The notes under the pieces were generated by a model. That model did no database searches. It had not been told where the DNA came from and worked only from the letters and a program-made list of their open reading frames with translations. This document shows, in pieces, positions 1-7,664 of a stretch of 64,000 nucleotides of DNA. Source of the DNA: Nocardioides sp. SYSU D00038 (GTDB lineage Bacteria > Actinomycetota > Actinomycetes > Propionibacteriales > Nocardioidaceae); the NCBI RefSeq assembly GCF_016924665.1, contig NZ_JAFFJT010000031.1:1-64000 (forward strand), written 5' to 3'. A program made the translations under genes and the position numbers. Within the stretch, counting starts at the first letter, position 1, and each line of letters starts with the position of its first letter.

Positions 1-231
1 GGTCGTGCACGCGAGCGGAGCGACGGGTGCACGAGCGCCGACTCGGCGAGGGGGAAGCAGAGAGAGAGCCGACCGACAGCACCGCGAGCGCAGCGAGCAG
101 GTGCGCACCGCAACCCAAGGACGAGACGACCGACAGCCCGGCGAGCGCAGCGAGCACGGGCGCACCCCCACCCCAGAAGCCGACCGACAGCACCGCGAGC
201 GCAGCGAGCAGGTGCGCCCGCGGCCTCGGCC
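1..231. repeat. Non-coding segment with three 37-bp direct repeats
   Basis: The 231 bases beyond the stop of the methyltransferase hold three copies of a 37-bp unit at 70-106, 127-163 and 181-217. Copies 1 and 3 are identical and copy 2 differs at a few positions. Each unit contains GCGAGCGCAGCGAGCA, and the intervening stretches are 20 and 17 bp. A looser relative of the motif is visible around 10-45. No convincing gene is seen: open frames run through here on the plus strand, but they are shadows created by high GC content. Confidence 0.75.
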
Positions 232-966
232 TCAGCGCCGGGCGAGCAGGTGCAGCTGCGTGGCGAGCGGGAGGTACTCGGGACGCTCGGCGACGGCGGT
301 CTCGAGCTCGACCAGGGCGGCGGTGGCGCCTGGCTCGAGGTCGAGCAGCGAGCCGGGGACCAGGTCGGCGAAGACCCGGACGCCGTGGACGGAGACCAGG
401 TCGAAGCCGGCCCCGGCCAGGAGCGCGGTGGCCTCGTCGTGGGTGAACCGGCGCCCCGACCGCCCCTGCGCGGACGTGTCGGCCAGGAGCGCGAGCGCCT
501 GGGGGAAGTGCCCGGCCATGGCTCGGGCGATGACGGCCGCGTGGCGCTGGGCGAGGAGGAGGCTGAGGGTGCCGCCGGGGCGCAGCACCTCGCGGAGGGT
601 GGCCAGGGCCGCGGCGGGGTCGTCGACCACCTCGAGCACGCCGTGGCAGAGCACCACGTCGGCGCTGGCGGGGGCGCTGACCTCCAGCAGCGTGGACAGG
701 TCGCCCTGCTGGCCGGCGACCTCCAGGCCGCGCTCGCGGGCGCGGCGGGCCAGCGCCGCCAGCGCGTCGGGGCTGGGGTCGACCACCGAGACCCGGTGTC
801 CGAGCTCGGCGACCCGGACCGCGGAGGTGCCGGTGCCGCCGCCGATGTCGAGGACGTCGAGCGGCCCGTCCTCCAGCCCGTTCTCCAGCACGGGCAGGAG
901 GTCGGCCCACACCACGGCGGTGCGGGCCGAGGCCCGCCGCTCGCCGGCACGCTCGGTCGCTGACAT
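232..966 (-). CDS. Class I SAM-dependent methyltransferase
   Basis: This 244-residue protein has the Rossmann-type methyltransferase fold. Motif I (LDIGGGTGTSA) lies at about residues 39-49, followed by an acidic ribose-binding region (VDPSPDAL) and a later VLCHGVLEVV segment. The substrate cannot be read from sequence. The GTG-less ATG start lies 22 bp after the stop of the polymerase gene, so it is probably the last gene of the SOS-controlled leftward operon. Its role there is unknown; tRNA or small-molecule methylation are possibilities. Class confidence is high and substrate confidence is nil. Confidence 0.85.
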   Translation of the reverse strand: MSATERAGERRASARTAVVWADLLPVLENGLEDGPLDVLDIGGGTGTSAVRVAELGHRVSVVDPSPDALAALARRARERGLEVAGQQGDLSTLLEVSAPASADVVLCHGVLEVVDDPAAALATLREVLRPGGTLSLLLAQRHAAVIARAMAGHFPQALALLADTSAQGRSGRRFTHDEATALLAGAGFDLVSVHGVRVFADLVPGSLLDLEPGATAALVELETAVAERPEYLPLATQLHLLARR

Positions 967-988
967 GGCGACCAGCCTAGGGCGTGGC

Positions 989-3900
989 TCATCCCGGACT
1001 CCCGGGGCTGCGGTGCCAGAGCTTGCGGGCCACCTCGCGGGTGTCCTCGCCGGCCGGCTTGACGTCGGCGTAGGGCGACATCCGGAACCCGCTGGAGTGC
1101 ACGAGCACCCGGCGCCGGCCCATGCCGCCGGCGGTGCCGCTCCCCTGCTGGGTGGGGTCGCCAGGCCGGGCCACCACCGGCCGGGTCGCCCGGCTCTCGG
1201 CGGCGCCGGCCACGGCGTCCTCGACCCCGACGCCGCCGAAGCCCTCGGGCACCACCGCGAGCAGCTCGCGGACCGCCTCCAGCCCGTCGTGGCGCCACAC
1301 GTCGTGGAGCACCGGCAGCTCCCAGGCGCCGGTGGCGCGCAGCGAGACGCCGCGGTGACCGGTGCGGCGCAGCACCCCCCGCACCACCAGCAGCCAGGAG
1401 TGGAAGACGGTGGCGGCGTAGGGGCCCTGGGCGTCCTCGAAGAAGGTGGCGTCGACCGGGCCGGTGGAGTCGTCGAGGGTGAGGAAGACGACCCGCTTGC
1501 CGGATCGGATCGGCGGGGTCTGGGTGGCCACCTTGACCCCGGCGACCAGCAGCTCGGACCGGTTGCGCTGGGCCAGCAGGTCCTTGCTGCGGACCACGCC
1601 GAGCGCGTCGAGGAAGCCGGCGTAGGAGTCGAGGACGTGACGGCTCACGTCGAGGCCGAGGATCTCGAGCTCGGCCTTCATCGACTCCTGGGCGGTCAGC
1701 TCCGGCAGCCCGGAGACCTCCCCCTCCCGCGGCCCGTCGCCGAGCTCGAGCGCGAGCTGCACCGAGTCGACCGGGGGTGGTGGCGCGGTGGCCCGGGACT
1801 GGGCGGCGGCCCGGGCCCAGACCCCGGGGTCGGCCAGCGCGTGCCGCTCGACCGGGGTGGCGGCGGCCCGGTCGCGGGGGTCGGTGCTGTTGCGGGCCGC
1901 CGCCTCGTCGGCGAGGGCCCGGGCTCGGGAGCCGGTGCCGCTGCCCGAGGCCGCCGGAGCGACCCGCCGGGCGGCCAGGCCGCGCCCCCGGGCGCCCCGC
2001 TCGAGCGCCCGGGTGTGGCGGTCGAGCTCGGCGACCTGGAGCAGCAGGTCGCGCCGGGTGGTGCGGTTGCGCCGGCGCACGTCGGCGTCGGCGGTGCCGA
2101 TGCCGTAGACGCCGTCGAAGCCCCCGGCGAGCACCAGCCGCTCGAGCACCGGCCGGGAGACCCGGGCCCGGTGCCAGAAGTCGGTGAGCGAGGTGTAGGG
2201 CCGGGCCGCGACGATCCGGTCCACCTCGGCCTCGGTGATGCCCTTGACCTCCGACAGGGCCAGCCGGATCCCGTCGCGGGGCTCCCCGTCGTCGCCGGTG
2301 ACCCGCTCGACGACGTAGTGCTTCTCGCTGGCGTCGACGTCGAGCCCGAGCACCGCGATCCCGAGCCGGCGCGCGTCGTCGAGGATCAGCCGCTTGGGGT
2401 ACATGCCGGGGTCGTGGGTGAGCACCCCCGACAGGAAGTGGGCCGGCCAGTGGGTCTTGAGCCACGCCGACTGGAAGGTCGGCAGCGCGAACGCCGCCGC
2501 GTGGGCCTTGCAGAAGCCGAAGGAGGCGAAGGCCGCCACCACCTCCCAGACCTGCTCGACCACGGCCAGCGAGTAGCCCCGGGCGAGCGCGCGCGGGAAG
2601 AACCAGGTGCGGGTCTCGGCCATCCCCTCGGCGTCGCCGAGCGCGCGCCGCTTCTCGTCGGCCTCCGCGAAAGAGATGCCGGTGAGCTGGGCGATCATCT
2701 CGATCACCTGCTCGTGGAAGACGACCACGCCGTGGGTCTGGCCCAGGATCGGCGCCAGGTCGGGGTGGACGTAGGTCGCCTCGCGCCAGCCCTGCTTGAC
2801 CTCGAGGTAGGGGGTGATCATGTCGCTCTTGACCGGTCCGGGCCGGAACAGCGAGATGTCGGTGATGATGTCGGAGAAGCTGTCGAGGCCGGACTTGCCG
2901 ACCAGCTCGCGCTGGCCCGGCGACTCGATCTGGAAGACGCCCAGGGTCTGGGCCGAGGAGATCATCGCGTAGGTCTCGGGGTCGTCGAGGGGCACCTGGG
3001 CCTCGTCGTCGAGGGCGACCGCGACGCCGGCGGGGCGGCGGGTCGCGGCGGCCGCGTGGGCCATCGAGGACTGCATCCGGATGCCGAGCACGTCGAGCTT
3101 GAGCAGGCCGAGGTCCTCGACGTCGTCCTTGTCGAACTGGCTCATCGGGAACCCCGCGAAGCTGGCCTCGACCGGCGTGCGGTCGAGCAGGGTCGCGTCG
3201 GAGAGCAGCACCCCGCACGGGTGGACGGCGACGTGGCGCGGCAGGCCGTCGAGCCGCTCGACGAGCTGGAACATCAGGTCGAGCCGGGTGTCGGTGAGCC
3301 CGCTGGCGCGCAGCTCGGGCAGGTCGCGGAGCGCGACCCGGGCGTCGCGGGCCCGGATGTGGGGGAACGCCTTGGCGATCGCGTCGACCTCGCCGGGCGG
3401 CATGCCGAGCGCGGCGCCGACGTCGCGGACGGCGTGGCGCACCCGGTAGGTGTCCATCATCGAGACGCACACGCAGCGCTCCCCGCCGTAGCGGTCGAGG
3501 ATCCGCTCGTAGACCTCGAGCCGGCGCGCCGACTCGACGTCGACGTCGATGTCGGGCAGCGCCTCGCGCAGCGGGGAGAGGAACCGCTCCATCAGCAGGC
3601 CGTGGCGGACCGGGTCGATCCCCGAGACGCCGAGCAGGTAGTTGACCAGGCTGCCCGCGCCCGAGCCCCGGGCCGCGCACCGCACCCCCATCTCGCGGAT
3701 CAGGTCGGTGACGTCGCCGACGGTGAGGAAGTAGGAGGCGTAGCCGAGGCTGCGGATCATCTCGAGCTCGTCGTCGAGCCGCTTCCAGACGACCTGCCGG
3801 GGCGCGGAGCCGTAGCGGTCGCCGATCGCCCCCTCGCAGCGGGCGCGCAGCAGCGCGTCGGCGGGGGTCGCCCCCGGGGTGTGGCGGGGGGCGAACCCGC

Positions 3901-4939
3901 GGCTGGCGGTCTCGAGCTCGGGGAAGTGCACCTCGCCCAGGCCCAGGTCGGCGCGCGGGTCGAGGGCGCACCGGTCGGCGACCGCCCGGGTGCGGGCGAG
4001 CAGCCGGGTGGCCTCGCGGGCGGGGTCGCCGCCGAGGCCGGAGGCCCGCGCGATCTCCTCGGCGACCTCGGCCATCTGCTTGCCGGACTTGAGGAACCCC
4101 TCGGCGTTGCCCCGGTCGAGGTGGCGCCGGTCGAGCGCGACCAGCCGCCGGGCGGCGTCGAGGACGTCGACGGTGGCGGCGTCGCCACGGTCGGCGTAGC
4201 GGACCTGGTTGCTCAGCACCGAGCCGAGCCCGGCCCGGCGGGCCACCGCGGCCATCCGGGCGGCGTGGGGGGTGGTGCCGGGCCCCCAGCCGCCGCCCCC
4301 CGAGCCCGGCAGCCGGTGGGAGACCAGCTCGACGGTGAGGTGGGTGGCGGGCACCAGGGCCCGCCACGGCTCCAGCGCGGCCAGCGCGAGGTCGTCGCGA
4401 CGGCGGGTGGCCGCGGCGCCGAGCGCGGGCGCCGGCCCCAGCCGCACGTGGAGGTCGCCGGCCGCGAGCGGGCCGGCCAGCCGCTCGGCGAGCAGGTCGA
4501 GGTCGAGCACCGGCGCGCCCCGCTCCCCCGCCAGCTGGACCGCCGAGACCAGCCGGCACACCGCCGCCCAGCCGGCCCGCCCGCCGCTGCCGTCGGCGCT
4601 GGCCAGGAAGGTGACCCGCGGCAGCCCGCCGGTGACCGGCTCGCGGTAGGTGCCGCCGCGCACCGGGGACCGACGCCGGGGCGCCGGCTGCGCCGGCCCG
4701 GACCGGTCGGCCCCCAGCACCGGGCGGTGGGCCAGCTCGACGCCGAGGACCGGGCGGATCCCGGCGACCGCGCAGGCACGGGCGAACTTGACCGCGCCGT
4801 AGGTGCCGTCGCGGTCGGTGAGCGCGAGGGTGTCCATCTCGTGCTCGGCCGCACGCTCGACCAGGACGTGGGGGTGGGAGGCGCCGTACTGCAGGGAGTA
4901 GCCCGACGCCACGTGCAGGTGGACGAACGGGTCGCTCAT
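989..4939 (-). CDS. dnaE2: Error-prone DNA polymerase III alpha subunit, DnaE2/ImuC type
   Basis: This replicative-family (C-family) polymerase is expected to act in damage-induced mutagenic translesion synthesis. An N-terminal PHP domain starts with HLH at residues 7-9. The C-family palm has GSGAGSLVNYLLG at about 426-438, PDIDVD at 462-467 (catalytic D463 and D465) and KLDVLG with the third aspartate near 615. An OB-fold-like C-terminal region ends in a conserved HSSGFRMSPYADVKP block. At 1316 residues it is longer than the usual roughly 1050-1150, with Ala/Arg/Gly-rich insertions around residues 70-105 and 960-1080. It follows the HEPN gene by 22 bp in an operon with a LexA-type box. No imuA or imuB is adjacent. 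Confidence 0.93.
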   Translation of the reverse strand: MSDPFVHLHVASGYSLQYGASHPHVLVERAAEHEMDTLALTDRDGTYGAVKFARACAVAGIRPVLGVELAHRPVLGADRSGPAQPAPRRRSPVRGGTYREPVTGGLPRVTFLASADGSGGRAGWAAVCRLVSAVQLAGERGAPVLDLDLLAERLAGPLAAGDLHVRLGPAPALGAAATRRRDDLALAALEPWRALVPATHLTVELVSHRLPGSGGGGWGPGTTPHAARMAAVARRAGLGSVLSNQVRYADRGDAATVDVLDAARRLVALDRRHLDRGNAEGFLKSGKQMAEVAEEIARASGLGGDPAREATRLLARTRAVADRCALDPRADLGLGEVHFPELETASRGFAPRHTPGATPADALLRARCEGAIGDRYGSAPRQVVWKRLDDELEMIRSLGYASYFLTVGDVTDLIREMGVRCAARGSGAGSLVNYLLGVSGIDPVRHGLLMERFLSPLREALPDIDVDVESARRLEVYERILDRYGGERCVCVSMMDTYRVRHAVRDVGAALGMPPGEVDAIAKAFPHIRARDARVALRDLPELRASGLTDTRLDLMFQLVERLDGLPRHVAVHPCGVLLSDATLLDRTPVEASFAGFPMSQFDKDDVEDLGLLKLDVLGIRMQSSMAHAAAATRRPAGVAVALDDEAQVPLDDPETYAMISSAQTLGVFQIESPGQRELVGKSGLDSFSDIITDISLFRPGPVKSDMITPYLEVKQGWREATYVHPDLAPILGQTHGVVVFHEQVIEMIAQLTGISFAEADEKRRALGDAEGMAETRTWFFPRALARGYSLAVVEQVWEVVAAFASFGFCKAHAAAFALPTFQSAWLKTHWPAHFLSGVLTHDPGMYPKRLILDDARRLGIAVLGLDVDASEKHYVVERVTGDDGEPRDGIRLALSEVKGITEAEVDRIVAARPYTSLTDFWHRARVSRPVLERLVLAGGFDGVYGIGTADADVRRRNRTTRRDLLLQVAELDRHTRALERGARGRGLAARRVAPAASGSGTGSRARALADEAAARNSTDPRDRAAATPVERHALADPGVWARAAAQSRATAPPPPVDSVQLALELGDGPREGEVSGLPELTAQESMKAELEILGLDVSRHVLDSYAGFLDALGVVRSKDLLAQRNRSELLVAGVKVATQTPPIRSGKRVVFLTLDDSTGPVDATFFEDAQGPYAATVFHSWLLVVRGVLRRTGHRGVSLRATGAWELPVLHDVWRHDGLEAVRELLAVVPEGFGGVGVEDAVAGAAESRATRPVVARPGDPTQQGSGTAGGMGRRRVLVHSSGFRMSPYADVKPAGEDTREVARKLWHRSPGSPG

Positions 4940-4961
4940 GGTCCCGCTCCGCTCGCCCGGC

Positions 4962-5417
4962 TCAGCCCACCCGCCGCGCGAGCCGCTCCTGCCGGGGCAA
5001 GTGGGGCACCAGCCCCAGGGCCTGCTCCACCACCCCCAGGAAGCGGTCGGCGTCGCGCACCAGGTCGTCGGCCTCGCGCTCGGTGACGGCCCGGCTGGAG
5101 CCGGCCTCGGCGGCCGCCCGCTTGGCCGCCCCGGCCGCGAAGAAGGTGGCCCACTCGGAGAGCTCGGGGGCGACCTCGGCCAGCAGCACCCAGGCGTTCT
5201 TCTGCGGGCGGCGCCGGGCGGGTGCCGGCCGGGCCCGGGCGGCCAGCAGCGCCGCCGCGGCCCGGAGGGCGGCGACGTGGGCGCAGGCGTAGCGGGTGGT
5301 GTGCTCGGGGCTGGTCATCGCCTCGTGCAGCGACTCGGCCGCCCGGGCGAGGTAGGAGTGGGTGGTCGCCGGCAGGGCGAACGGGTGGGGGGTCTCGCTG
5401 GTCGCGGTGGTCTCCAT
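4962..5417 (-). CDS. SAV_6107-type HEPN domain protein
   Basis: This 151-residue, all-helical protein resembles the SAV_6107 HEPN family, which in actinobacteria often sits beside dnaE2. It has YLARAAESLHEA near residues 22-33, a central helix rich in Ala (HVAALRAAAALLAARA) and EREADDLVRDADRFL near 113-127. The canonical RNase motif of toxin HEPNs (R-x4-6-H) is not obvious, so ribonuclease activity should not be assumed. It lies between DUF6504 (34 bp upstream) and dnaE2 (22 bp downstream), so it is probably co-induced by DNA damage. Whether it is a chaperone-like partner of the polymerase is unknown. Confidence 0.8.
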   Translation of the reverse strand: METTATSETPHPFALPATTHSYLARAAESLHEAMTSPEHTTRYACAHVAALRAAAALLAARARPAPARRRPQKNAWVLLAEVAPELSEWATFFAAGAAKRAAAEAGSSRAVTEREADDLVRDADRFLGVVEQALGLVPHLPRQERLARRVG

Positions 5418-5451
5418 GGCGGGTTCCTCTGCTCGTCTCGGTGTGGGGTCG

Positions 5452-5859
5452 TCAGTCGGCGCAGCCGACGAGCTGCCAGCAGCCGTCGGACCAGTCGAAG
5501 GAGAGGTCGAAGACGCCTCCCGTGTCGGGGCCGGCGGTCTCCGCCACCGGGGGCAGGGCCGCGGCCGGCCGGACCGGACCGGGGCCGCGCCCGGCCTCGA
5601 CCCGCCACAGCTCGCGCTCGGAGACCAGCTCGCCGAGGGAGACCGGCCCCTGCTGCTCCACCCGCGTGGCCGCGGGGGGCTCCGCCGAGCCGATCACGTC
5701 GCGGGCGCCCGAGGACTCCCACCACGGGCCGGTCTCGACCCAGTGGGCCAGCACCGCCCGCACCTTCCACAGCCGCCCGCGCCACAGGAACTGCTCCGGG
5801 GCCTCGACCCCGGCCACCCACCCCCGCCGCACCTCGACGGGGTCGTCGTACTTCCGCAT
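5452..5859 (-). CDS. DUF6504 family protein, first gene of the SOS cassette
   Basis: This 135-residue protein of unknown function begins MRKYDDPVEVRRGW and has a WRGRLWKVRAVLAHWVET segment typical of DUF6504. The start chosen here has an AAGGGGAG ribosome site 7 nt upstream, and an extension to about 6003 would run into the promoter palindrome. In other actinobacteria this family is usually found next to imuB or dnaE2 (recalled, not searched). Its position as the first gene behind the LexA-type box implies a damage-inducible role. A Trp-rich beta-type protein is all that the sequence shows. Confidence 0.8.
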   Translation of the reverse strand: MRKYDDPVEVRRGWVAGVEAPEQFLWRGRLWKVRAVLAHWVETGPWWESSGARDVIGSAEPPAATRVEQQGPVSLGELVSERELWRVEAGRGPGPVRPAAALPPVAETAGPDTGGVFDLSFDWSDGCWQLVGCAD

Positions 5860-5965
5860 CGCGCACTCCCCTTGTCCCGACCCCGGCCGACGACCCCTGC
5901 CGTGCCCCGGGCCACCGCCGGTGGCCCGGACCGGCGGGGACGGGGGTCGAGGTCGCCCCCGCCGG

Positions 5966-5989
5966 TCGTTCGAACACGTGTTCGAACGA
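5966..5989. promoter_or_regulatory. LexA/SOS box (24-bp perfect palindrome)
   Basis: The core TCGAACACGTGTTCGA at 5970-5985 matches the actinobacterial LexA operator pattern (CGAAC-N4-GTTCG). The palindrome extends perfectly to 24 bp. It lies 107 bp upstream of the DUF6504 start, which heads the leftward dnaE2 operon. The rightward neighbour (membrane protein) ends at 6196 and points the same way, so the box can only serve the leftward cassette. Confidence 0.88.
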
Positions 5990-6032
5990 TGACCACGGTA
6001 CACCGCTCCCCGGACACCCGGTCAAGGGCGGG

Positions 6033-6157
6033 TCCAGGGCCGGTCGGGGGGCCGGTCGAGGGCCGGTCGGGTGGGCGCACGAACGGCGCACGGGCGTGGT
6101 TCAGACCCCCGACCACCCATCCCCCGCGCGCACGAACGGCGCACAGGCGTGATTCAG
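6033..6157. repeat. Short tandem repeats and a 30-bp direct repeat pair
   Basis: Between the SOS promoter and the membrane-protein stop (5860-6195 is gene-free) there are three near-identical 11-12 bp units of GGGCCGGTCG at about 6036-6070. A 30-bp unit beginning GCGCACGAACGG then occurs at 6075-6104 and 6128-6157, with 28 of 30 bases identical. No gene is seen in this stretch. Confidence 0.7.
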
Positions 6158-6195
6158 GCGCGACCAACCAACCCGCACCCGCGGGCAGAGCCGGC

Positions 6196-6687
6196 TCAGG
6201 CGGGCACGGGCTCCTCGGCCGCCCAGGTGCCGGCGAGGTAGGCGGAGGTGTCGCGGTGCCACAGGAAGTAGGTGGCGGCGAGCTCGAGGACGAACGAGAC
6301 GACCGAGAAGACCACGAACATCGCGGGCGGGTCGGTGCGGATGCCGGCCACCGAGCAGACCACCACGCCGAAGACCAGCGTCGCGAGGCTCCAGCGGGCC
6401 CAGCCGTAGCCGTTGCCGAAGAAGGCCAGCAGCACCCAGACCAGCAGCGCGCAGACGATGAACAGCACCACCGCGACCGGGATGAACGCCGGCGGCGTGA
6501 CCGAGCTGGCCCGGACCGCCTCCACGCCGCCGGAGGCGAGCAGCTCGCGCGTCTCGCGGGAGTTGCCCTCCGCCCACGAGCGGATCAGCGCGTCCTCGCG
6601 GACCACGGTCAGCACCGTGACGAGCAGGCCGAGCCCCACCAGCAGCCAGTGCAGCTGGATGGCTCGGGTGACCGAGGTCGGCCTCAT
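6196..6687 (-). CDS. Four-helix membrane protein, unknown function
   Basis: This 163-residue hypothetical membrane protein has predicted transmembrane segments at about 11-30, 67-90, 98-116 and 122-143 and a short cytoplasmic-looking tail ending EEPVPA. Helices 1 and 2 are separated by a polar loop of about 35 residues. A GAGAGGA ribosome site precedes the ATG. It is divergent from the YbaK-type gene. I recognise no family beyond a generic small actinobacterial membrane protein. Confidence 0.75.
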   Translation of the reverse strand: MRPTSVTRAIQLHWLLVGLGLLVTVLTVVREDALIRSWAEGNSRETRELLASGGVEAVRASSVTPPAFIPVAVVLFIVCALLVWVLLAFFGNGYGWARWSLATLVFGVVVCSVAGIRTDPPAMFVVFSVVSFVLELAATYFLWHRDTSAYLAGTWAAEEPVPA

Positions 6688-6752
6688 CGGGGTCCTCTCG
6701 TGGGGCGGTGCCCCGCACTCTAGTCGTCGCCTCCCCCCACTAGATTCGCGCC

Positions 6753-7226
6753 ATGACCAGCGAGCACCCCGCCATCGCCCGGTTCCGCGAGGAGCACCAG
6801 CGCCGCGGCGGCACCGGCCGGATCGTCGTCCTCCCCGACTCGGTGCACACCGCCGCCCTGGCGGCCGAGGCGCTGGGCTGCGAGGTCGGCGCGATCGCCA
6901 ACAGCCTCGTCTTCGACGTGGGCGGCTCCCCGGTGCTGATCCTCACCTCCGGGGCCCACCGGGTCGACACCGCCAAGGTCGCCGCGGCCATCGGGGTCGA
7001 CCGGCTGCAGCGGGCCACGCCGGAGTTCGTCAAGCAGCACACCGGGCAGGCGATCGGCGGGGTCTCCCCCATCGCCCACCCCGCACCGGTGCCGACGTAC
7101 CTCGACCCCTGGCTCGAGCGGCACCCGGTGGTGTGGGCCGCGGCCGGGCACCCCGCCGCGGTCTTCTCCACCACCTACGACGAGCTGCTCGCGCTCACCG
7201 GCGCGACCGTGGTGGAGGTGGCCTGA
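6753..7226 (+). CDS. YbaK/EbsC-family aminoacyl-tRNA deacylase
   Basis: This 157-residue single-domain protein of the YbaK/ProX fold clears mischarged tRNA, classically Cys-tRNA(Pro). It shows the family blocks IANSLVFDVGG (about 49-59), PVLILTSGAHRVDTAKVA (about 61-78), AIGGVSPIAHP (about 95-105) and a C-terminal VWAAAGHPAAVFSTTYDEL. The ATG is preceded at 6741-6746 by TAGATT with a 6-nt gap, which indicates leaderless transcription. Its TGA overlaps the ATG of the next gene (TGATG), so the two are translationally coupled. The exact tRNA substrate is inferred only from family. Confidence 0.88.
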   Translation: MTSEHPAIARFREEHQRRGGTGRIVVLPDSVHTAALAAEALGCEVGAIANSLVFDVGGSPVLILTSGAHRVDTAKVAAAIGVDRLQRATPEFVKQHTGQAIGGVSPIAHPAPVPTYLDPWLERHPVVWAAAGHPAAVFSTTYDELLALTGATVVEVA

Positions 7227-7588
7227 TGGAGATCTGGTCCAACCCCGCGTGCTCGAAGTGCCGCACCGCCGGGGCCGCGCTCGCGGAGGCGGGCGTCGAG
7301 CACACGGTGCGGCGCTACCTCGACGACCCGCCGACGGCCGACGAGCTCGCCGACGTCGTGGCCCGGCTCGGCGTCGAGCCGTGGGAGGTGGCTCGCACGA
7401 AGGAGGCCCGCGAGGCCGGCATCGACCTGCCCCGCGAGGCGGGCGCCCGCCGGGCCTGGCTGGAGGCGCTGGCCGCGCACCCGCGGGCGATCCAGCGCCC
7501 GATCATCACCCTCGACGACGGCACCGCCGTGGTCGCTCGCGACGTCGAGACGGTGACCCGGGTCGTCGAGGCCGCGCGACGCGGCTGA
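7226..7588 (+). CDS. ArsC/Spx-like thioredoxin-fold protein
   Basis: This 120-residue protein of the ArsC/Spx/YffB fold begins MEIWSNPACSKCRTAG. The active-site loop has Cys9 and Cys12 (CSKC), a redox CXXC as in Spx rather than the single catalytic cysteine of plasmid ArsC. The RPIITLDDGTAVVARD block near residues 92-107 resembles the ArsC RPI motif. It overlaps the YbaK-type gene by one base. It may be an arsenate-reductase relative or a thiol-redox protein; no arsenic genes are nearby. The family call is firm and the function is not. Confidence 0.8.
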   Translation: MEIWSNPACSKCRTAGAALAEAGVEHTVRRYLDDPPTADELADVVARLGVEPWEVARTKEAREAGIDLPREAGARRAWLEALAAHPRAIQRPIITLDDGTAVVARDVETVTRVVEAARRG

Positions 7589-7612
7589 TCCGGCCCGCAC
7601 CGACCTGAACCC

Positions 7613-7631
7613 GTTCGCACCGGATGCGAAC
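7613..7631. promoter_or_regulatory. Inverted repeat upstream of the sigma factor gene
   Basis: GTTCGCA and TGCGAAC form perfect 7-bp arms around a 5-bp centre, 34-52 bp before the sigma-factor start. It sits where a promoter or operator is expected. No U-rich tail follows, so a terminator for the preceding gene is less likely but not excluded. Confidence 0.5.
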
Positions 7632-7664
7632 CCCGCGCCCGCCCGACGGCGTAGGAAGGGTGTG

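Noticed and set aside
70-217. CRISPR-like array
   Set aside because: Three 37-bp repeats are present, but the intervals are only 17-20 bp, the units are not all identical, and no cas gene is near.
5-5086. A 1693-residue plus-strand open frame over the SOS cassette
   Set aside because: It is antisense to DnaE2, HEPN and the methyltransferase, has Gly/Pro/Arg-biased low-complexity composition and no domain; it is a high-GC shadow.
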